A stretch of DNA of 64,000 nt from Adhaeretor mobilis (lineage in GTDB: Bacteria > Planctomycetota > Planctomycetia > Pirellulales > Lacipirellulaceae): the NCBI RefSeq assembly GCF_007741515.1, contig NZ_CP036263.1:4513178-4577177 (forward strand), given 5' to 3'. Shown here in pieces: positions 18,107-27,533 of this stretch. The stretch's first letter is position 1. The number at the start of each line of letters is the position of its first letter. Both the position numbers and the translations under genes were made by a program. The notes under the pieces were generated by a model, which saw nothing but the letters and a program-made list of their open reading frames with translations, was not told the origin of the DNA and did no database searches.

Positions 18107-19078
18107 ATGCCCACTATCGCTCCTCCCACGCCGACGGACGAACTCTCTCCCAAAGTTGCCGCCGCTACAAAACCGAATCACGTGATGCTGGCCGACGGTC
18201 GGCTAAGTGACCTGAACGGACTCGACCGGCGGCAACTCCACGAACTTCAATGGGAACAAGAGCAGAAATTCACGCACGCAATTCTCGCCTTTCCCAAAGG
18301 ATCGCAGGAACGCGTGATGATTGTGGGGCAGGCGTACAATACGATCTGCACAATCCTAGCCGCCATGCAAGGTGACGACGAGCCGCTACAAATGGGCATG
18401 GACAAGCGGTACATCAAGCTAGTGCTCGATCTGTTAGTGCAACAGTATAATCGAGGAAGCGCGCGGCCTGCGCTGTTTGAGGTCGGCTACGGTTGCGGCT
18501 CGCTGCTGGACGAAGTTCGTGGCCAGGGCTACCAGATCGGTGGCATTGAAGTTTCGTCTACGATGCGCGACCAAGCCGTTGGCGTACTTGGCCAGCGCCA
18601 CGAGGAGAACCTGCTACTCGGCGATCTTCGCAGCGTCGATACAGAGAGCCTGCCGTTTCAACCTACGGTCGTTTACTGGAACGATGTGTTTGAGCATATC
18701 GCCCCGGATGAAATCAAAGACTACTTACAAACCATCTACGGCGTGCTCGCCCCAGGTGGCGTTCTGGTGACGATCACCCCAAACTGGCTCTTGCGCCCCT
18801 CAGATGTAACGGGCGACTTCTGCCCCGCACGCACTGAAGCGCGCGGCCTACATCTCAAGGAATACTCGCTCGCCGAGGTTACTTCGCTACTTAAGCAAAC
18901 GGGTTTCCGCAGGATCGGCACGCCACTGGCATCGATCCCGGGCAAGCTCATCATGTGTGGCGGTGGGGGACGATGGGTGAAGCAGCGGATCGAGCCAATG
19001 CTCGATCGGTTGCCGGTCCGTCTTGCTCACCTCTTATGTCGCGGGTTCGCGATGTCGATCACGCTGGCTTGGAAGTAG
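18107..19078 (+). CDS. Class I SAM-dependent methyltransferase
   Basis: A 323-aa protein with a Rossmann methyltransferase core: motif I FEVGYGCGSLLDEV at about 124-137, the acidic residue ending strand 2 in GGIEVSS, and VVYWNDVFEHIAPDEIKDYL, the typical 'D-V-x-E-H' post-motif region. The last part holds PGGVLVTITPNWL. The N-terminal 100 residues are helical and family-specific. This SAM/UbiE-like layout is common in enzymes that modify cell-surface sugars or lipids, and glycosyltransferase genes lie nearby, but the substrate is unknown. Confidence 0.85.
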   Translation: MPTIAPPTPTDELSPKVAAATKPNHVMLADGRLSDLNGLDRRQLHELQWEQEQKFTHAILAFPKGSQERVMIVGQAYNTICTILAAMQGDDEPLQMGMDKRYIKLVLDLLVQQYNRGSARPALFEVGYGCGSLLDEVRGQGYQIGGIEVSSTMRDQAVGVLGQRHEENLLLGDLRSVDTESLPFQPTVVYWNDVFEHIAPDEIKDYLQTIYGVLAPGGVLVTITPNWLLRPSDVTGDFCPARTEARGLHLKEYSLAEVTSLLKQTGFRRIGTPLASIPGKLIMCGGGGRWVKQRIEPMLDRLPVRLAHLLCRGFAMSITLAWK

Positions 19079-19089
19079 GGACTTTGCGA

Positions 19090-19112
19090 CTACTTTCATA
19101 TTGCCAAAGTAG
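19090..19112. terminator. Weak hairpin between convergent genes
   Basis: CTACTTT and AAAGTAG form a 7-bp stem with a 9-base loop, placed between the methyltransferase stop and the end of the DUF2071 pseudogene on the other strand. There is no clear T-run, so it is only a possible bidirectional terminator. Confidence 0.3.
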
Positions 19113-19120
19113 CTCAATAG

Positions 19121-19902
19121 CTAAATGGTTTGTCCCTGATAGACAGCTACTTGGGACCCTTCAGCCCAGAAGGCTGAGGCAGGTTCACTACTGAGTGCTC
19201 TCGCAAACTCTTCACCGTAGAGATTGGCGTAGTCTCCTTCAAATTTTGCTCGCCGGGCGTTTGCGATTCGTCAACTTGGGTGTTCCACGCGATACTCTTT
19301 CGCTGATCCATTGGGCTGAGCAGAGTAGCCCCAATAGTGCTCGGCAATGAATTGTTGCTGCGAGCCTGCTTCCGGCAGCTTCGGATTATCACCTGCTTCA
19401 ATCGTCAATAGGTAAGGCTTCTATTCCAGTCCCATCTGAAGGTTGCGGATGCAGGAGACTGATCTAGAGTCAGTTTTCTCGAAGGACGAATGTCATGGCT
19501 CATTCGCGTTGACCAATACTTCTCCGCGTACAGTTTGCGAGCAACAAATGCGATTGCCCAGCGGGGGACTAGTTCGCGTACAAATACGACTCCCCGCCGC
19601 CAACCTTCCGGCCCTTGTCGCTTGACATAGAACCGCAAGTTGACTTCCTCGAAATTAATGTGCCATGGAATCGGCAAACCGAAGATCCGGGTATTAAGAA
19701 ACAAAAAACCTACCATCGATAGGTAGGTCTTTCCTTCCCAAAAGTCGATTTCCGTCCCGGCAGGCACTAGAGGCTCTACGACCTCAGGATCAACTTCATA
19801 GTTGATCATCACCAACTGTCGCCACTGGGCTCTCAGAACTGGCTTGCTTTCTGGAAGCGGAAGGTGATCCGATGACAGGGACGGTATGACAGGCACGCTC
19901 AT
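19121..19902 (-). pseudogene. DUF2071 (YqjF-like) protein, broken
   Basis: The first 150 or so residues (QWRQLVMINYEVDPEVVEPL, then FWEGKTYLSMVGFLFLNTRI and FYVKRQGPEGWRRGVVFVRE) match DUF2071/YqjF proteins. The frame then fails at about 19405-19425. The rest of the domain continues in a second frame with the conserved FIAEHYWGYSAQ, is interrupted by an in-frame TGA at 19271-19273 (where a Trp would follow VEHPS), and resumes as RIANARRAKFEGDYANLY up to AVYQGQTI and a stop at 19121. So there are at least one frameshift and one nonsense change. Confidence 0.8.
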
Positions 19903-19977
19903 CGATGGACCAGTTGCGATTCGGGTTCAAACTCTCCACGACGTAACCGCGAGCCCTGCGTACGTTTAACTCTCTTG

Positions 19978-20757
19978 CTAGGCGGCTTGCTTATGGGAAC
20001 TCAACTCCGCAGAGAAGGTCCGTCCAGAGGCGTCAATTAACTCAGAAACACCTAGTGCCGCCAACGCACAAATCCGTGATTCTCGCTGATCATTGCTCAT
20101 CTCTACAGCGGTACTCCACCTCGAAGCGATTGATGCAGCTCGGATGCCTACTCGAACTCCGAAACGCTTTGCCCTCAAAAAGAATTCTTCTCGCTCATCG
20201 AAAGGAGAAGCGGAGGTCCAGCCGCCGAGTGCTCGCAGCTTGTCGGTGCGAGCGACGAAGAAGCTCTGTGTGAAGTCGCATTCGGCGACACCAGTTCCTG
20301 CGAATGGGAGCCCCAATTGGAATGTAGCTTGCTCGCCGCTGGGCATCATCTTGGCAAGAACGCTACCGTGAGACGGCATGAGTTCGCGACTGGTGAACAA
20401 TCCAAATCGTTTGGCGCAACGTTGCAGTTCGCCGGCGACTAGGTCTAGGGAGTCGCCAGCGACCGGTTTCAGTAGGTGCTCTACTTGTGACTTGCGGCCT
20501 AGCTCGATAGAGTCGTCGATTAGCAGCACGTAGGGCGTTCGCACTCGTGCCAGCAGCGCATTCCTGCTGCCATTCACATCCTGTGCGTCAGGCACGGTGA
20601 CAACGGTCACGCCCTCTGCTACTGTAGACTTCGCCGAGGCAAGTAGCGTATTCGCCCCTGGGCAGAAGCGGGCGACGCTGCGAATCAACCGTGGGGTTGC
20701 CTTGGCGGGATCGCTCGTCGTGGCAAGGACAGTTAGCTTCGAAAAATCGCTGGACAC
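19978..20757 (-). CDS. Family 2-like glycosyltransferase
   Basis: A 259-aa soluble protein resembling GT-A glycosyltransferases of the GM2-synthase-like (B4GALNT-type) branch. An N-terminal strand (KLTVLATTSDPAKATPRLI), then NGSRNALLARVRTPYVLLID with the acidic donor-site motif IDDSIEL (around residue 75; usually D-D-D/DxD), and later GGWTSASPFDEREEFFLRAKRFG. The motif is shorter than the typical one but keeps two Asp. It probably transfers a sugar to a surface glycan. It starts at a GTG without a strong ribosome site. Confidence 0.6.
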   Translation of the reverse strand: MSSDFSKLTVLATTSDPAKATPRLIRSVARFCPGANTLLASAKSTVAEGVTVVTVPDAQDVNGSRNALLARVRTPYVLLIDDSIELGRKSQVEHLLKPVAGDSLDLVAGELQRCAKRFGLFTSRELMPSHGSVLAKMMPSGEQATFQLGLPFAGTGVAECDFTQSFFVARTDKLRALGGWTSASPFDEREEFFLRAKRFGVRVGIRAASIASRWSTAVEMSNDQRESRICALAALGVSELIDASGRTFSAELSSHKQAA

Positions 20758-21001
20758 GGCCGAAAACTCGCGATCAACATGAGAAGGGCAGGGTAGGGCA
20801 GTTGTTTTAACTTATCGGCCAACTCGCCGCCGATCACCAATTTGCCCGGCAATGTCGGCACCCTCGCTGTCAGATAGCCTAGTTTCACATTGTCGAATAT
20901 GGGGCGACACGCAATATGCAATCGGAGCGGTAGTTCCGCTCAACTATTTCATCGCGAAGCTTGCTCAGCGGCTAAATCTATTGGCGTGGCACCTAGTGGT
21001 A

Positions 21002-22174
21002 CTATTCTGTCCCGGCGGTGTGAGAACTGCTCTGTGTGCTTGCCTGTTTGCTGGCGAATAGCGGTTCTAAGGCAATCGCAGTCAGCTCGCCTGCGGCGCT
21101 GGGCATGTCGCCGATTGAGAGGTGCAGGGTTCGTGTCTTGGGCTCGAACACCATCGTCTGTAGCGTCATCGTCTCGAAGCCCACCATCTGCAAATACTGA
21201 TGCACTCGATCCACGGTCACGCCTTGTTCCTTGCCGAGTTGCATGAGGCGCGGATAGCGCCAGCAGCGCTCACCAACCGTAAGTTCCTCGCTGCGAAAGT
21301 GGTTGGTAGCGGGCAATACGCGTTGGTCGGGCTGTGCGTTGCGACGTACGATTTGCTTAGGCGAAATCTCGAACACCGCGCCGCCTTGCACATCGCAGAC
21401 GGCCAGATTCATCCAGGTGGTCGCTTTTACTTCGCCAAGTAGTTTCTCCGCTTCTTCGACGTTCGTGCACTCTTCGAGAATTCGGCGAAAAACAAAGCCC
21501 AAGGGCTCACCCTGCGGTGCAAACTTGGGAGACTCGTCGCCCGCGCGGTACACATCCAGTGTGGCAACCGCGAGCCCGGCGTCGTTCATTCCAGAGAAAA
21601 CACCGCCCAATCCTGGGAAACCAACCGAAGCAAAGGGGTGACCCTTTTCAGGTCGATAAACTGCAAGCAGGCTGTAGCGATTGAGAATATCGAGCGTGGG
21701 AAAGTCGAAGTTTCGGCCGAACAGCGGCCCGCCACTGGTGGTGTTTTTCGAGTCGACAATGACGGTGGAACAGCCGAGACGTCGCAGTTCGAGCAAGGTA
21801 TTTGCGACATCGAGAACTTGCGCATCGAAGTCCTCGTGTTCTGCGGTAGCCAGTAGTTCGCGACGATAACGCTCCGGCGTATTAAGCATAAGTGACTTGG
21901 CCGCAACGGCTGCTAGCGGCCAGTACCGATCCGCCCCGTACTCGGCCATGAATTGCTTAGGAAACGCCATTATCGGCTTGCTCGACTTCGCTAGTAATTC
22001 TGCGTGTTGGCGGCCGATGTCCTCAGGCGTACCTGTAAAAATGGCGATTGGGATTTCTCCCTGATAGTAGAGATTGGCGTCTTCAAGATGGCGCTCAGCG
22101 AACATGCGCTCCGCCGCGACTACGGGTCGGAAGCAACAGGCAATGAGGAAGGCAAAGAGAATACGTAGCAGCAT
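21002..22174 (-). CDS. Exported C45-family peptidase / acyltransferase-like protein
   Basis: A 390-aa protein from the ATG at 22174 (the frame extends to a TTG at 22195), with an N-terminal signal peptide (MLLRILFAFLIACCF). The N-terminal nucleophile fold of the C45 / acyl-CoA:6-aminopenicillanic acid acyltransferase family is shown by LRRLGCSTVIVDS, whose Cys would become the nucleophile after self-cleavage, followed by GPLFGRNFDFPTL and GVFSGMNDAGLAVATLDVY. Members hydrolyse or form amide bonds. Many planctomycete homologues are exported and of unknown substrate. It is a single gene. Confidence 0.85.
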   Translation of the reverse strand: MLLRILFAFLIACCFRPVVAAERMFAERHLEDANLYYQGEIPIAIFTGTPEDIGRQHAELLAKSSKPIMAFPKQFMAEYGADRYWPLAAVAAKSLMLNTPERYRRELLATAEHEDFDAQVLDVANTLLELRRLGCSTVIVDSKNTTSGGPLFGRNFDFPTLDILNRYSLLAVYRPEKGHPFASVGFPGLGGVFSGMNDAGLAVATLDVYRAGDESPKFAPQGEPLGFVFRRILEECTNVEEAEKLLGEVKATTWMNLAVCDVQGGAVFEISPKQIVRRNAQPDQRVLPATNHFRSEELTVGERCWRYPRLMQLGKEQGVTVDRVHQYLQMVGFETMTLQTMVFEPKTRTLHLSIGDMPSAAGELTAIALEPLFASKQASTQSSSHTAGTE

Positions 22175-22495
22175 GACAAGTCCAAGAGGAGCCAACAGAT
22201 GTCAGATGACTAGCCTACCAAATCTGCTCATGCGGGCCGAGAACAAGTTCAAAAACTACTCCCGGACTTTCTGCAGCAGTATTGAATAGGAGGAATTCAG
22301 AGAGAGTAGAGCTTTGCATTCAGCCTTCCTCCGTTCTCTCTGTATCCTCCCGTTCCTATTTATCTACGCGATGCTAGCAGGTTCCGTTCGCTGTGGAACG
22401 ACATGTCCTGTTGTCTGAAAGTCCTGAATCTCGTAGCTTCCCCATGATTCGATTGCCTCTTGCCCATCTTGATACGTCTACTCGCTGGAGTTGCG

Positions 22496-23569
22496 ATGCG
22501 CGTCGGTGTTTTTCTTCCTAACTGGATCGGGGATGTCGTGATGGCAACCCCGGCAATTCGTGCGCTGCGCAAGCAAAACGCAAACGGCGAATTGGTCGGT
22601 ATCATGAGGCCCTATGTCGGCGAAGTCCTGGCCGGCAATTCCTGGTTCGATGAGACGATTCTCTATAAGAAGAAAGCCGAACAGACAGAACTCCAGTGGC
22701 CGCAGGTAAAGCAAAAGCTACGCGATGCGAAGCTTGATCGCGTTGTGTTGCTCACTAACTCATTACGCACGGCTTGGATGGCTTGGCAGTCGGGTGCGCC
22801 AGAACGCATTGGCACCGTGCGAGATGTTCGAGGGCCGCTACTTACAACTCGTGTCTACCAGGCGAAGAAACGTAAGGGGTGGGGCAGGGCAGAGGATGTC
22901 CAACTGCCAGCCATCGATGGCTACTTGCAAGTCACTACCGCCGCCGGTTGCCCGCCTGAGCCGCCTGAATTAGAACTGGCAACCACGCCCGCCGACGAAC
23001 AGGCTGCCGACGAGGCTTGGCGTGTGCTCAAGCTGCCCGATCCCTCGCAAGTCGTGGTGTTCAATACGGGCGGGGCATTTGGTGCGGCAAAGGACTGGCC
23101 GCGGAAACACTTCATTTCGTTGGCACGCGCAATCGCCGAGCGGGATAATCTGCATGTCCTCATTAACTGCGGGCCTAGCGAGCGAGACAACGCACGGGAA
23201 ATCGTCAGCGAAGCAAACGATTCGCGAATCACAAGCCTGGCCGATATCGCCGACTTACCGATTGGACTCTCCAAGGCATGTATCCGCCGCAGCCGCTTGT
23301 TGGTTTCAACCGACAGTGGACCCCGGTTTTTCGGCGTTGCATTTGGTGTGCCGACCGTTACTTTGTTTGGACCGACAAGTACTCACTGGACGCGGACCTA
23401 TGCGGACCACGAGAAACGAGTTTCGCTAGAGCTTGATTGCGCCCCTTGCATGAAGCGTGTGTGTCCACTGGGACATCATCGGTGCATGGAAGACCTTGCA
23501 GTGGAGAGAGTCCATACTGAGGTAGCTCGCTATCTTTCTAAACCAATGAAATCTAATGCAGCGGCATAG
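22496..23569 (+). CDS. waaF: Lipopolysaccharide heptosyltransferase II-like
   Basis: A 357-aa GT9-family transferase that adds heptose to the inner core of lipopolysaccharide from an ADP-heptose donor, at the inner membrane. The start at 22496 has GGAG 6 bases upstream. It begins MRVGVFLPNWIGDVVMATPA, the WaaF signature, and carries FNTGGAFGAAKDWPRKHF (donor binding), STDSGPRFFGVAFGVPTVTL (normally S-T-D-S-G-P-x-H; here the His is Phe) and a C-terminal LDCAPCMKRVCPLGHHRCM with the four or so Cys seen in family members. The gene implies a heptose-containing surface polymer, so the organism is probably Gram-negative in envelope plan. Confidence 0.9.
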   Translation: MRVGVFLPNWIGDVVMATPAIRALRKQNANGELVGIMRPYVGEVLAGNSWFDETILYKKKAEQTELQWPQVKQKLRDAKLDRVVLLTNSLRTAWMAWQSGAPERIGTVRDVRGPLLTTRVYQAKKRKGWGRAEDVQLPAIDGYLQVTTAAGCPPEPPELELATTPADEQAADEAWRVLKLPDPSQVVVFNTGGAFGAAKDWPRKHFISLARAIAERDNLHVLINCGPSERDNAREIVSEANDSRITSLADIADLPIGLSKACIRRSRLLVSTDSGPRFFGVAFGVPTVTLFGPTSTHWTRTYADHEKRVSLELDCAPCMKRVCPLGHHRCMEDLAVERVHTEVARYLSKPMKSNAAA

Positions 23570-23663
23570 GACTGGTAGCGTAAGAATGTTCTTTAAGAAT
23601 TTCGCAGCTAGTGTCAAGGTGTCGCACATCCCTTCCCCCCCCTCCCTGTTGTGCTTAGATCAC

Positions 23664-23816
23664 ATGATGGGCAAAAAAGCAGGTGTTAATTCCCGCAATC
23701 ATAAGCGTGAAGGGGATTACAAAAGGAACTCAACGGTTCGCGATTGGTGGGGGCTTCTATTCCTCATCGCTTCTTCTATTGCATTAGGAATATTGCACGG
23801 GATGAGTCGTAAGTGA
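23664..23816 (+). CDS. Possible small single-pass membrane protein
   Basis: A 50-codon frame beginning MMGKKAGVNSRNHK. A basic N-terminal half precedes one hydrophobic helix (WWGLLFLIASSIALGILHG) near the C-terminus. The pattern of charges then a helix is typical of small tail-anchored membrane proteins. The longer frame from 23556 overlaps the end of waaF and is not needed. No family recognised. Confidence 0.45.
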   Translation: MMGKKAGVNSRNHKREGDYKRNSTVRDWWGLLFLIASSIALGILHGMSRK

Positions 23817-23907
23817 GGCGGGAGATAGGGCTGAGTTCACATGGAAACCGGATTCCTCGGTCGGTGAGCCTCTCGTCGGAATGACAAAAATCGTCTCTTG
23901 CTGAAAC

Positions 23908-24957
23908 TCACATCAGCTGATCCTTGAAACGCTCCCATAGAGCACCGCGCGATCGAGAGTAAGTTGCGTCTTTGAAATATCGCTCAAGATGGGCGATATT
24001 CTCTTCTCCCAGGCGGGGGCGTTCGCGCAACATCTGCAATGCTTCTCGCACGGCTGAGACGACCGAATCGCCATCCGGAACATGGGTCATACCCTCGGTA
24101 GGCAGCGGTACTAGCATTTCTCGCTCGCGATAGTCCAGCGTTGCCACGGCATTGCCGGCATACAGGCACTCGTAGTGACGATAGGTCCACGGCACATTTC
24201 CACCAGGGGCAAGAGCCACGCGACTGCGACACAGGTTCTTCCAGTACTTGGCGAAGTTCACCTTCGAGCCTTGATAGAGTAAGTCACTCACATCACCGTA
24301 CTTCTCTTCGAGCACCTGGCGGTGCTTGTCATTCACCTCGACCAAACCGCCCCAGACCTTCAGATCCGGTGCGTTGCGTTTGAGATCGAGCATCCAATCA
24401 ACCCGCTGGTCTACGCGATGGATCTTGCCGTCCATGTAGAATCGAGTGTGATTCGGCCGACCAAGAAACGCGGCATCGTACTCAGGCTCCGGCCGCGTTC
24501 GGACTAGCTGGTTCAGGCGATCGATGCGTCTGGCCCACGTGAAGCGTCCGTATCTTCGAATCGGAAGCGTGCCCATTTGCAGATTCGCGTACTCGGGCAG
24601 CGACTCCCAGATGGGTTCCTTCCAAGGCTTAAGGTACACTTCCCCCACACTTCGGAATGCGGCCCCCTGTTCCTCACTCCAGGCAAGCTCGTGTTGGTCG
24701 AAGTAGTCGAACGCGACGATCCGCTGGCAACCCGTTCGGTTTGGTAGGTCAGCAATCTGCTGGGCCGTTAGGGAAGTTGGCAGCCCGAGGAAAACGGTTT
24801 GTGCGTGAACACTCGGATTGCTTAGCAAGTCTTTCGGCTCAAGGTAGCGTACCGCGCGTCGGCCATGGTAGGTTCTTAGAAACCACACGAGTGCCAGCCC
24901 GCGCACTCCGCGACCCGCCGGTTTCGCGTCTGCGCCAATGACCAGCCACTCAACCAT
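23908..24957 (-). CDS. Exostosin-like glycosyltransferase family protein
   Basis: A 349-aa protein from the ATG at 24957, with AGGAGG 10 bases upstream. The C-terminal half carries a glycosyltransferase-B-like signature: CRSRVALAPGGNVPWTYRHY, then ECLYAGNAVATLDY and LVPLPTEGMTHVPDG, as in exostosin/GT47-like and spore-coat glycosyltransferase-like proteins, where the Arg-His-Tyr-Glu box binds the nucleotide sugar. The N-terminal half (about 1-170) is family-specific. No membrane segment. It probably acts on a cell-surface or secreted glycan, as waaF does next door. Confidence 0.65.
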   Translation of the reverse strand: MVEWLVIGADAKPAGRGVRGLALVWFLRTYHGRRAVRYLEPKDLLSNPSVHAQTVFLGLPTSLTAQQIADLPNRTGCQRIVAFDYFDQHELAWSEEQGAAFRSVGEVYLKPWKEPIWESLPEYANLQMGTLPIRRYGRFTWARRIDRLNQLVRTRPEPEYDAAFLGRPNHTRFYMDGKIHRVDQRVDWMLDLKRNAPDLKVWGGLVEVNDKHRQVLEEKYGDVSDLLYQGSKVNFAKYWKNLCRSRVALAPGGNVPWTYRHYECLYAGNAVATLDYREREMLVPLPTEGMTHVPDGDSVVSAVREALQMLRERPRLGEENIAHLERYFKDATYSRSRGALWERFKDQLM

Positions 24958-25007
24958 GAGGAGCACGCCTCCTGCGGCACTCTAGCTATAAATTGAGGGG
25001 AAGTGGC

Positions 25008-26318
25008 TTAAATGTACGTGTTGATCAGATTCTCGAGCATCTCTTGGCGACCACTCACGTTGCCGGCGATGTCGCCCTGCTTGAGCATGACCTCCGAGAG
25101 CGATTCCAAGGTATGCTTGCCCGCTTCGATCTCTGCACCGAGCCCGTCGTCCCAGCTAGCGTAGCGCTCGCTGAGCAACCCTTCTAACTTGCCGTCGGCT
25201 CGCATGGCAGCGGCGATCTTCAAGCCCCGCGCGAACGCATCCATGCCGCCGATGTGAGCGTAGAACAGGTCGATCGGCTCGAAGCTTTCACGACGCACCT
25301 TCGCGTCGAAGTTCACCCCACCAGGATTCAAGCCGCCGTACTTAAGTATCGAGTACATGCACTGCGACGTGAGATAGATATCCGTAGGGAACTGGTCCGT
25401 ATCCCAGCCGAGCAGCATGTCACCCGTGTTGGCATCCACCGAACCCAATGCCCCGGCGGCACCAGCGGTCTCTAGTTCATGCTGCATCGTGTGGCCCGCG
25501 AGCGTGGCATGATTCGTCTCGAGGTTGAGCTTCAGGTGATCGATCAAGTCATACTGTCGAAGGAAGTTCAGGCAGGCTGCCGCATCAGAATCGTACTGAT
25601 GCTTGGTCGGTTCTTTGGGCTTCGGCTCGATATAGAACTGCCCTTGGAAGCCAATTTTCTTTGCGTGATCGACCGCCATGTGCAGGAACTTCGCGAGGTG
25701 GTCGAGCTCTCGTTTCATATCAGTGTTCCAGAGATTCTGGTAGCCCTCGCGACCTCCCCAGAATGTATAGCCCTGGCCACCTAGTTCGTGCGTGACTTCC
25801 ATCGCGTGCTTCACTTGCCCAGCAGCATAGGCGAACGCTTCGCTATTGGGACTGGTTGCCGCCCCATGCATAAAGCGCGGGTTGCTGAACATGTTAGCCG
25901 TGCCCCACAACAACTGGATGCCAGTGCGATCTTGCTCTTCCTTGAGCACCTTGGCAACGGCATCGAGATTCTTGTTCGACTCTGCCAGGGTTGCTCCCTC
26001 AGGGGCTACATCGCGATCGTGGAAAGCGTAAAACGGAGCGCCAAGCTTTTCGATAAACTCAAACGCGACGCGAGCACGATTCTGGGCATTCTCTACGGAA
26101 TCAGTTCCGTCTTCCCAAGGACGCAACGCTGTGCCCGGGCCAAAGGGGTCGGCACCGGTGCCACGAAACGTATGCCAATAGACTACGCTAAACCGCAAGT
26201 GGTCTCGCATACTCTTGCCCTCGACCATCTCGTCGGCATCGTAATAACGAAACGCCAGCGGGTTGCGGCTTTCGGGCCCCTCGAAAAGAATAGAATTGAC
26301 TTCAGGAAATGCAGTCAT
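25008..26318 (-). CDS. xylA: Xylose isomerase
   Basis: A 436-aa enzyme converting D-xylose to D-xylulose (or glucose to fructose) in the cytoplasm; full length for the class II (long) xylose isomerases. Visible motifs are [21 protein letters not shown] near the N-terminus, [13 protein letters not shown] with the catalytic His and Asp pair, [16 protein letters not shown] with metal-binding Glu, [14 protein letters not shown], and [15 protein letters not shown] with the metal ligands. No xylulokinase gene lies beside it, so the enzyme is encoded as a single gene. Confidence 0.96.
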   Translation of the reverse strand: MTAFPEVNSILFEGPESRNPLAFRYYDADEMVEGKSMRDHLRFSVVYWHTFRGTGADPFGPGTALRPWEDGTDSVENAQNRARVAFEFIEKLGAPFYAFHDRDVAPEGATLAESNKNLDAVAKVLKEEQDRTGIQLLWGTANMFSNPRFMHGAATSPNSEAFAYAAGQVKHAMEVTHELGGQGYTFWGGREGYQNLWNTDMKRELDHLAKFLHMAVDHAKKIGFQGQFYIEPKPKEPTKHQYDSDAAACLNFLRQYDLIDHLKLNLETNHATLAGHTMQHELETAGAAGALGSVDANTGDMLLGWDTDQFPTDIYLTSQCMYSILKYGGLNPGGVNFDAKVRRESFEPIDLFYAHIGGMDAFARGLKIAAAMRADGKLEGLLSERYASWDDGLGAEIEAGKHTLESLSEVMLKQGDIAGNVSGRQEMLENLINTYI

Positions 26319-26554
26319 TGTGGTTTTTACGCAACATGCTAGAGGAACGGAAATCGGGCTGTGCCGTTTGTATCCAAACTGAGCTCGGATTCTAACAAAT
26401 TGAGTAGGGAATTGGGCAGGGGTAGCGCAGAAAAGTAGACAGCTTGGCGGCAGACAACTAGCATAAAACTAGGCAGAAATTCGAGAGCCGCTGTGCCATC
26501 GATGGCACCAATGATCATTATGGAACAGAACTCAGACCTCAAAGAGGCAGCAAT

Positions 26555-27532
26555 ATGCTTCCACCGCTGCACGCTAAATCCCTATCTATCGTTTCTTTCA
26601 TTTCAATTTTCTCACTCACATGGTCTCCGACTATTTCAAATGCGGGAACTGTCGTGAGATTTGACACTGTCGAAGGAGCGTTCGATCTCGAACTGTTCGA
26701 TGACCAAGTACCTGTGACTGTCAACAATTTCCTGGGCTATGTGAACACGCAACGTTACGACGGTTCGGTCGTCCACCGCAATAGCGACACTAGCGACCCA
26801 GTGTTGCGTGATTTTGTCATTCAAGGAGGAGGTTTTTTTCTCAATGACCCAACTCCGCCAAGCGACACGATTTCGTTCGCAAATGTTGTCACTGACCCGC
26901 CAATCGATGACGAACCGGGAGGTGGTGTCACAGGCCCCTCCAATGTCCGCGGCACGATCGCCATGGCCAAGTCTGGCACCGATACGGTGACCAGTCAGTG
27001 GTTTATCAACCAAGGCGACAATTCGATTCTCGACAGCCCTACACGACCCGACGGTGGGTTCTCCGCATTTGGACAAGTGTTGGGTGACGGCATGACGGTA
27101 GTCGACGCTATTGGCGATCTGCCGCTCCCGAGCGACTTCGGGTTCGGCATAGGCGCACCCTTCAATGATTTGCCCCTTCGTAATTTCAGTGGTGATTCCA
27201 TTGATGACATCCGTGAAATTCACACTGTCGTGGTTGAACGGATATTTGTCTTCGCTGATTTCAACCATGACAACAGCGTGAACAGCGCCGATCTTGCCAT
27301 TCTCAATAATAATTTTGGTAACTCCAACGCTGATTTTGAAGACGGCGATGCCGACAATGACGGTACCATTACAGGTAAGGACTTCTTGATCTGGCAACGC
27401 GCTTTCGGCGAACCTCCGACCTCTGCCAGTGCTACAACTTCCGCAATACCCGAACCAACTTCAGTAGCCCTAGCCGCTTGTGGCCTAGCCGCTCTCTGCT
27501 CCCGAATGCTTGTGCGAGCGAGGCAAGCATAG
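26555..27532 (+). CDS. Secreted cyclophilin-type protein with dockerin repeats and PEP-CTERM tail
   Basis: A 325-aa protein with a signal peptide (LSIVSFISIFSLTWSPTISN). A cyclophilin-like peptidyl-prolyl isomerase domain spans about 28-225: FDTVEGAFDLELFDDQVPVT, FVIQGGGFF, GTIAMAK and TVTSQWFINQGDN. Two Asp-rich EF-hand-like repeats of dockerin type I follow (DFNHDNSVNSADLAIL and DADNDGTITGKDFLIW at about 232-280). The end is a PEP-CTERM sorting signal: IPEPTSVALAACGLAAL plus an Arg-containing tail. So the protein is exported, proteolytically sorted at the surface, and probably calcium-binding. It is almost contiguous with a paralogue. Confidence 0.88.
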   Translation: MLPPLHAKSLSIVSFISIFSLTWSPTISNAGTVVRFDTVEGAFDLELFDDQVPVTVNNFLGYVNTQRYDGSVVHRNSDTSDPVLRDFVIQGGGFFLNDPTPPSDTISFANVVTDPPIDDEPGGGVTGPSNVRGTIAMAKSGTDTVTSQWFINQGDNSILDSPTRPDGGFSAFGQVLGDGMTVVDAIGDLPLPSDFGFGIGAPFNDLPLRNFSGDSIDDIREIHTVVVERIFVFADFNHDNSVNSADLAILNNNFGNSNADFEDGDADNDGTITGKDFLIWQRAFGEPPTSASATTSAIPEPTSVALAACGLAALCSRMLVRARQA

Positions 27533-27533
27533 A

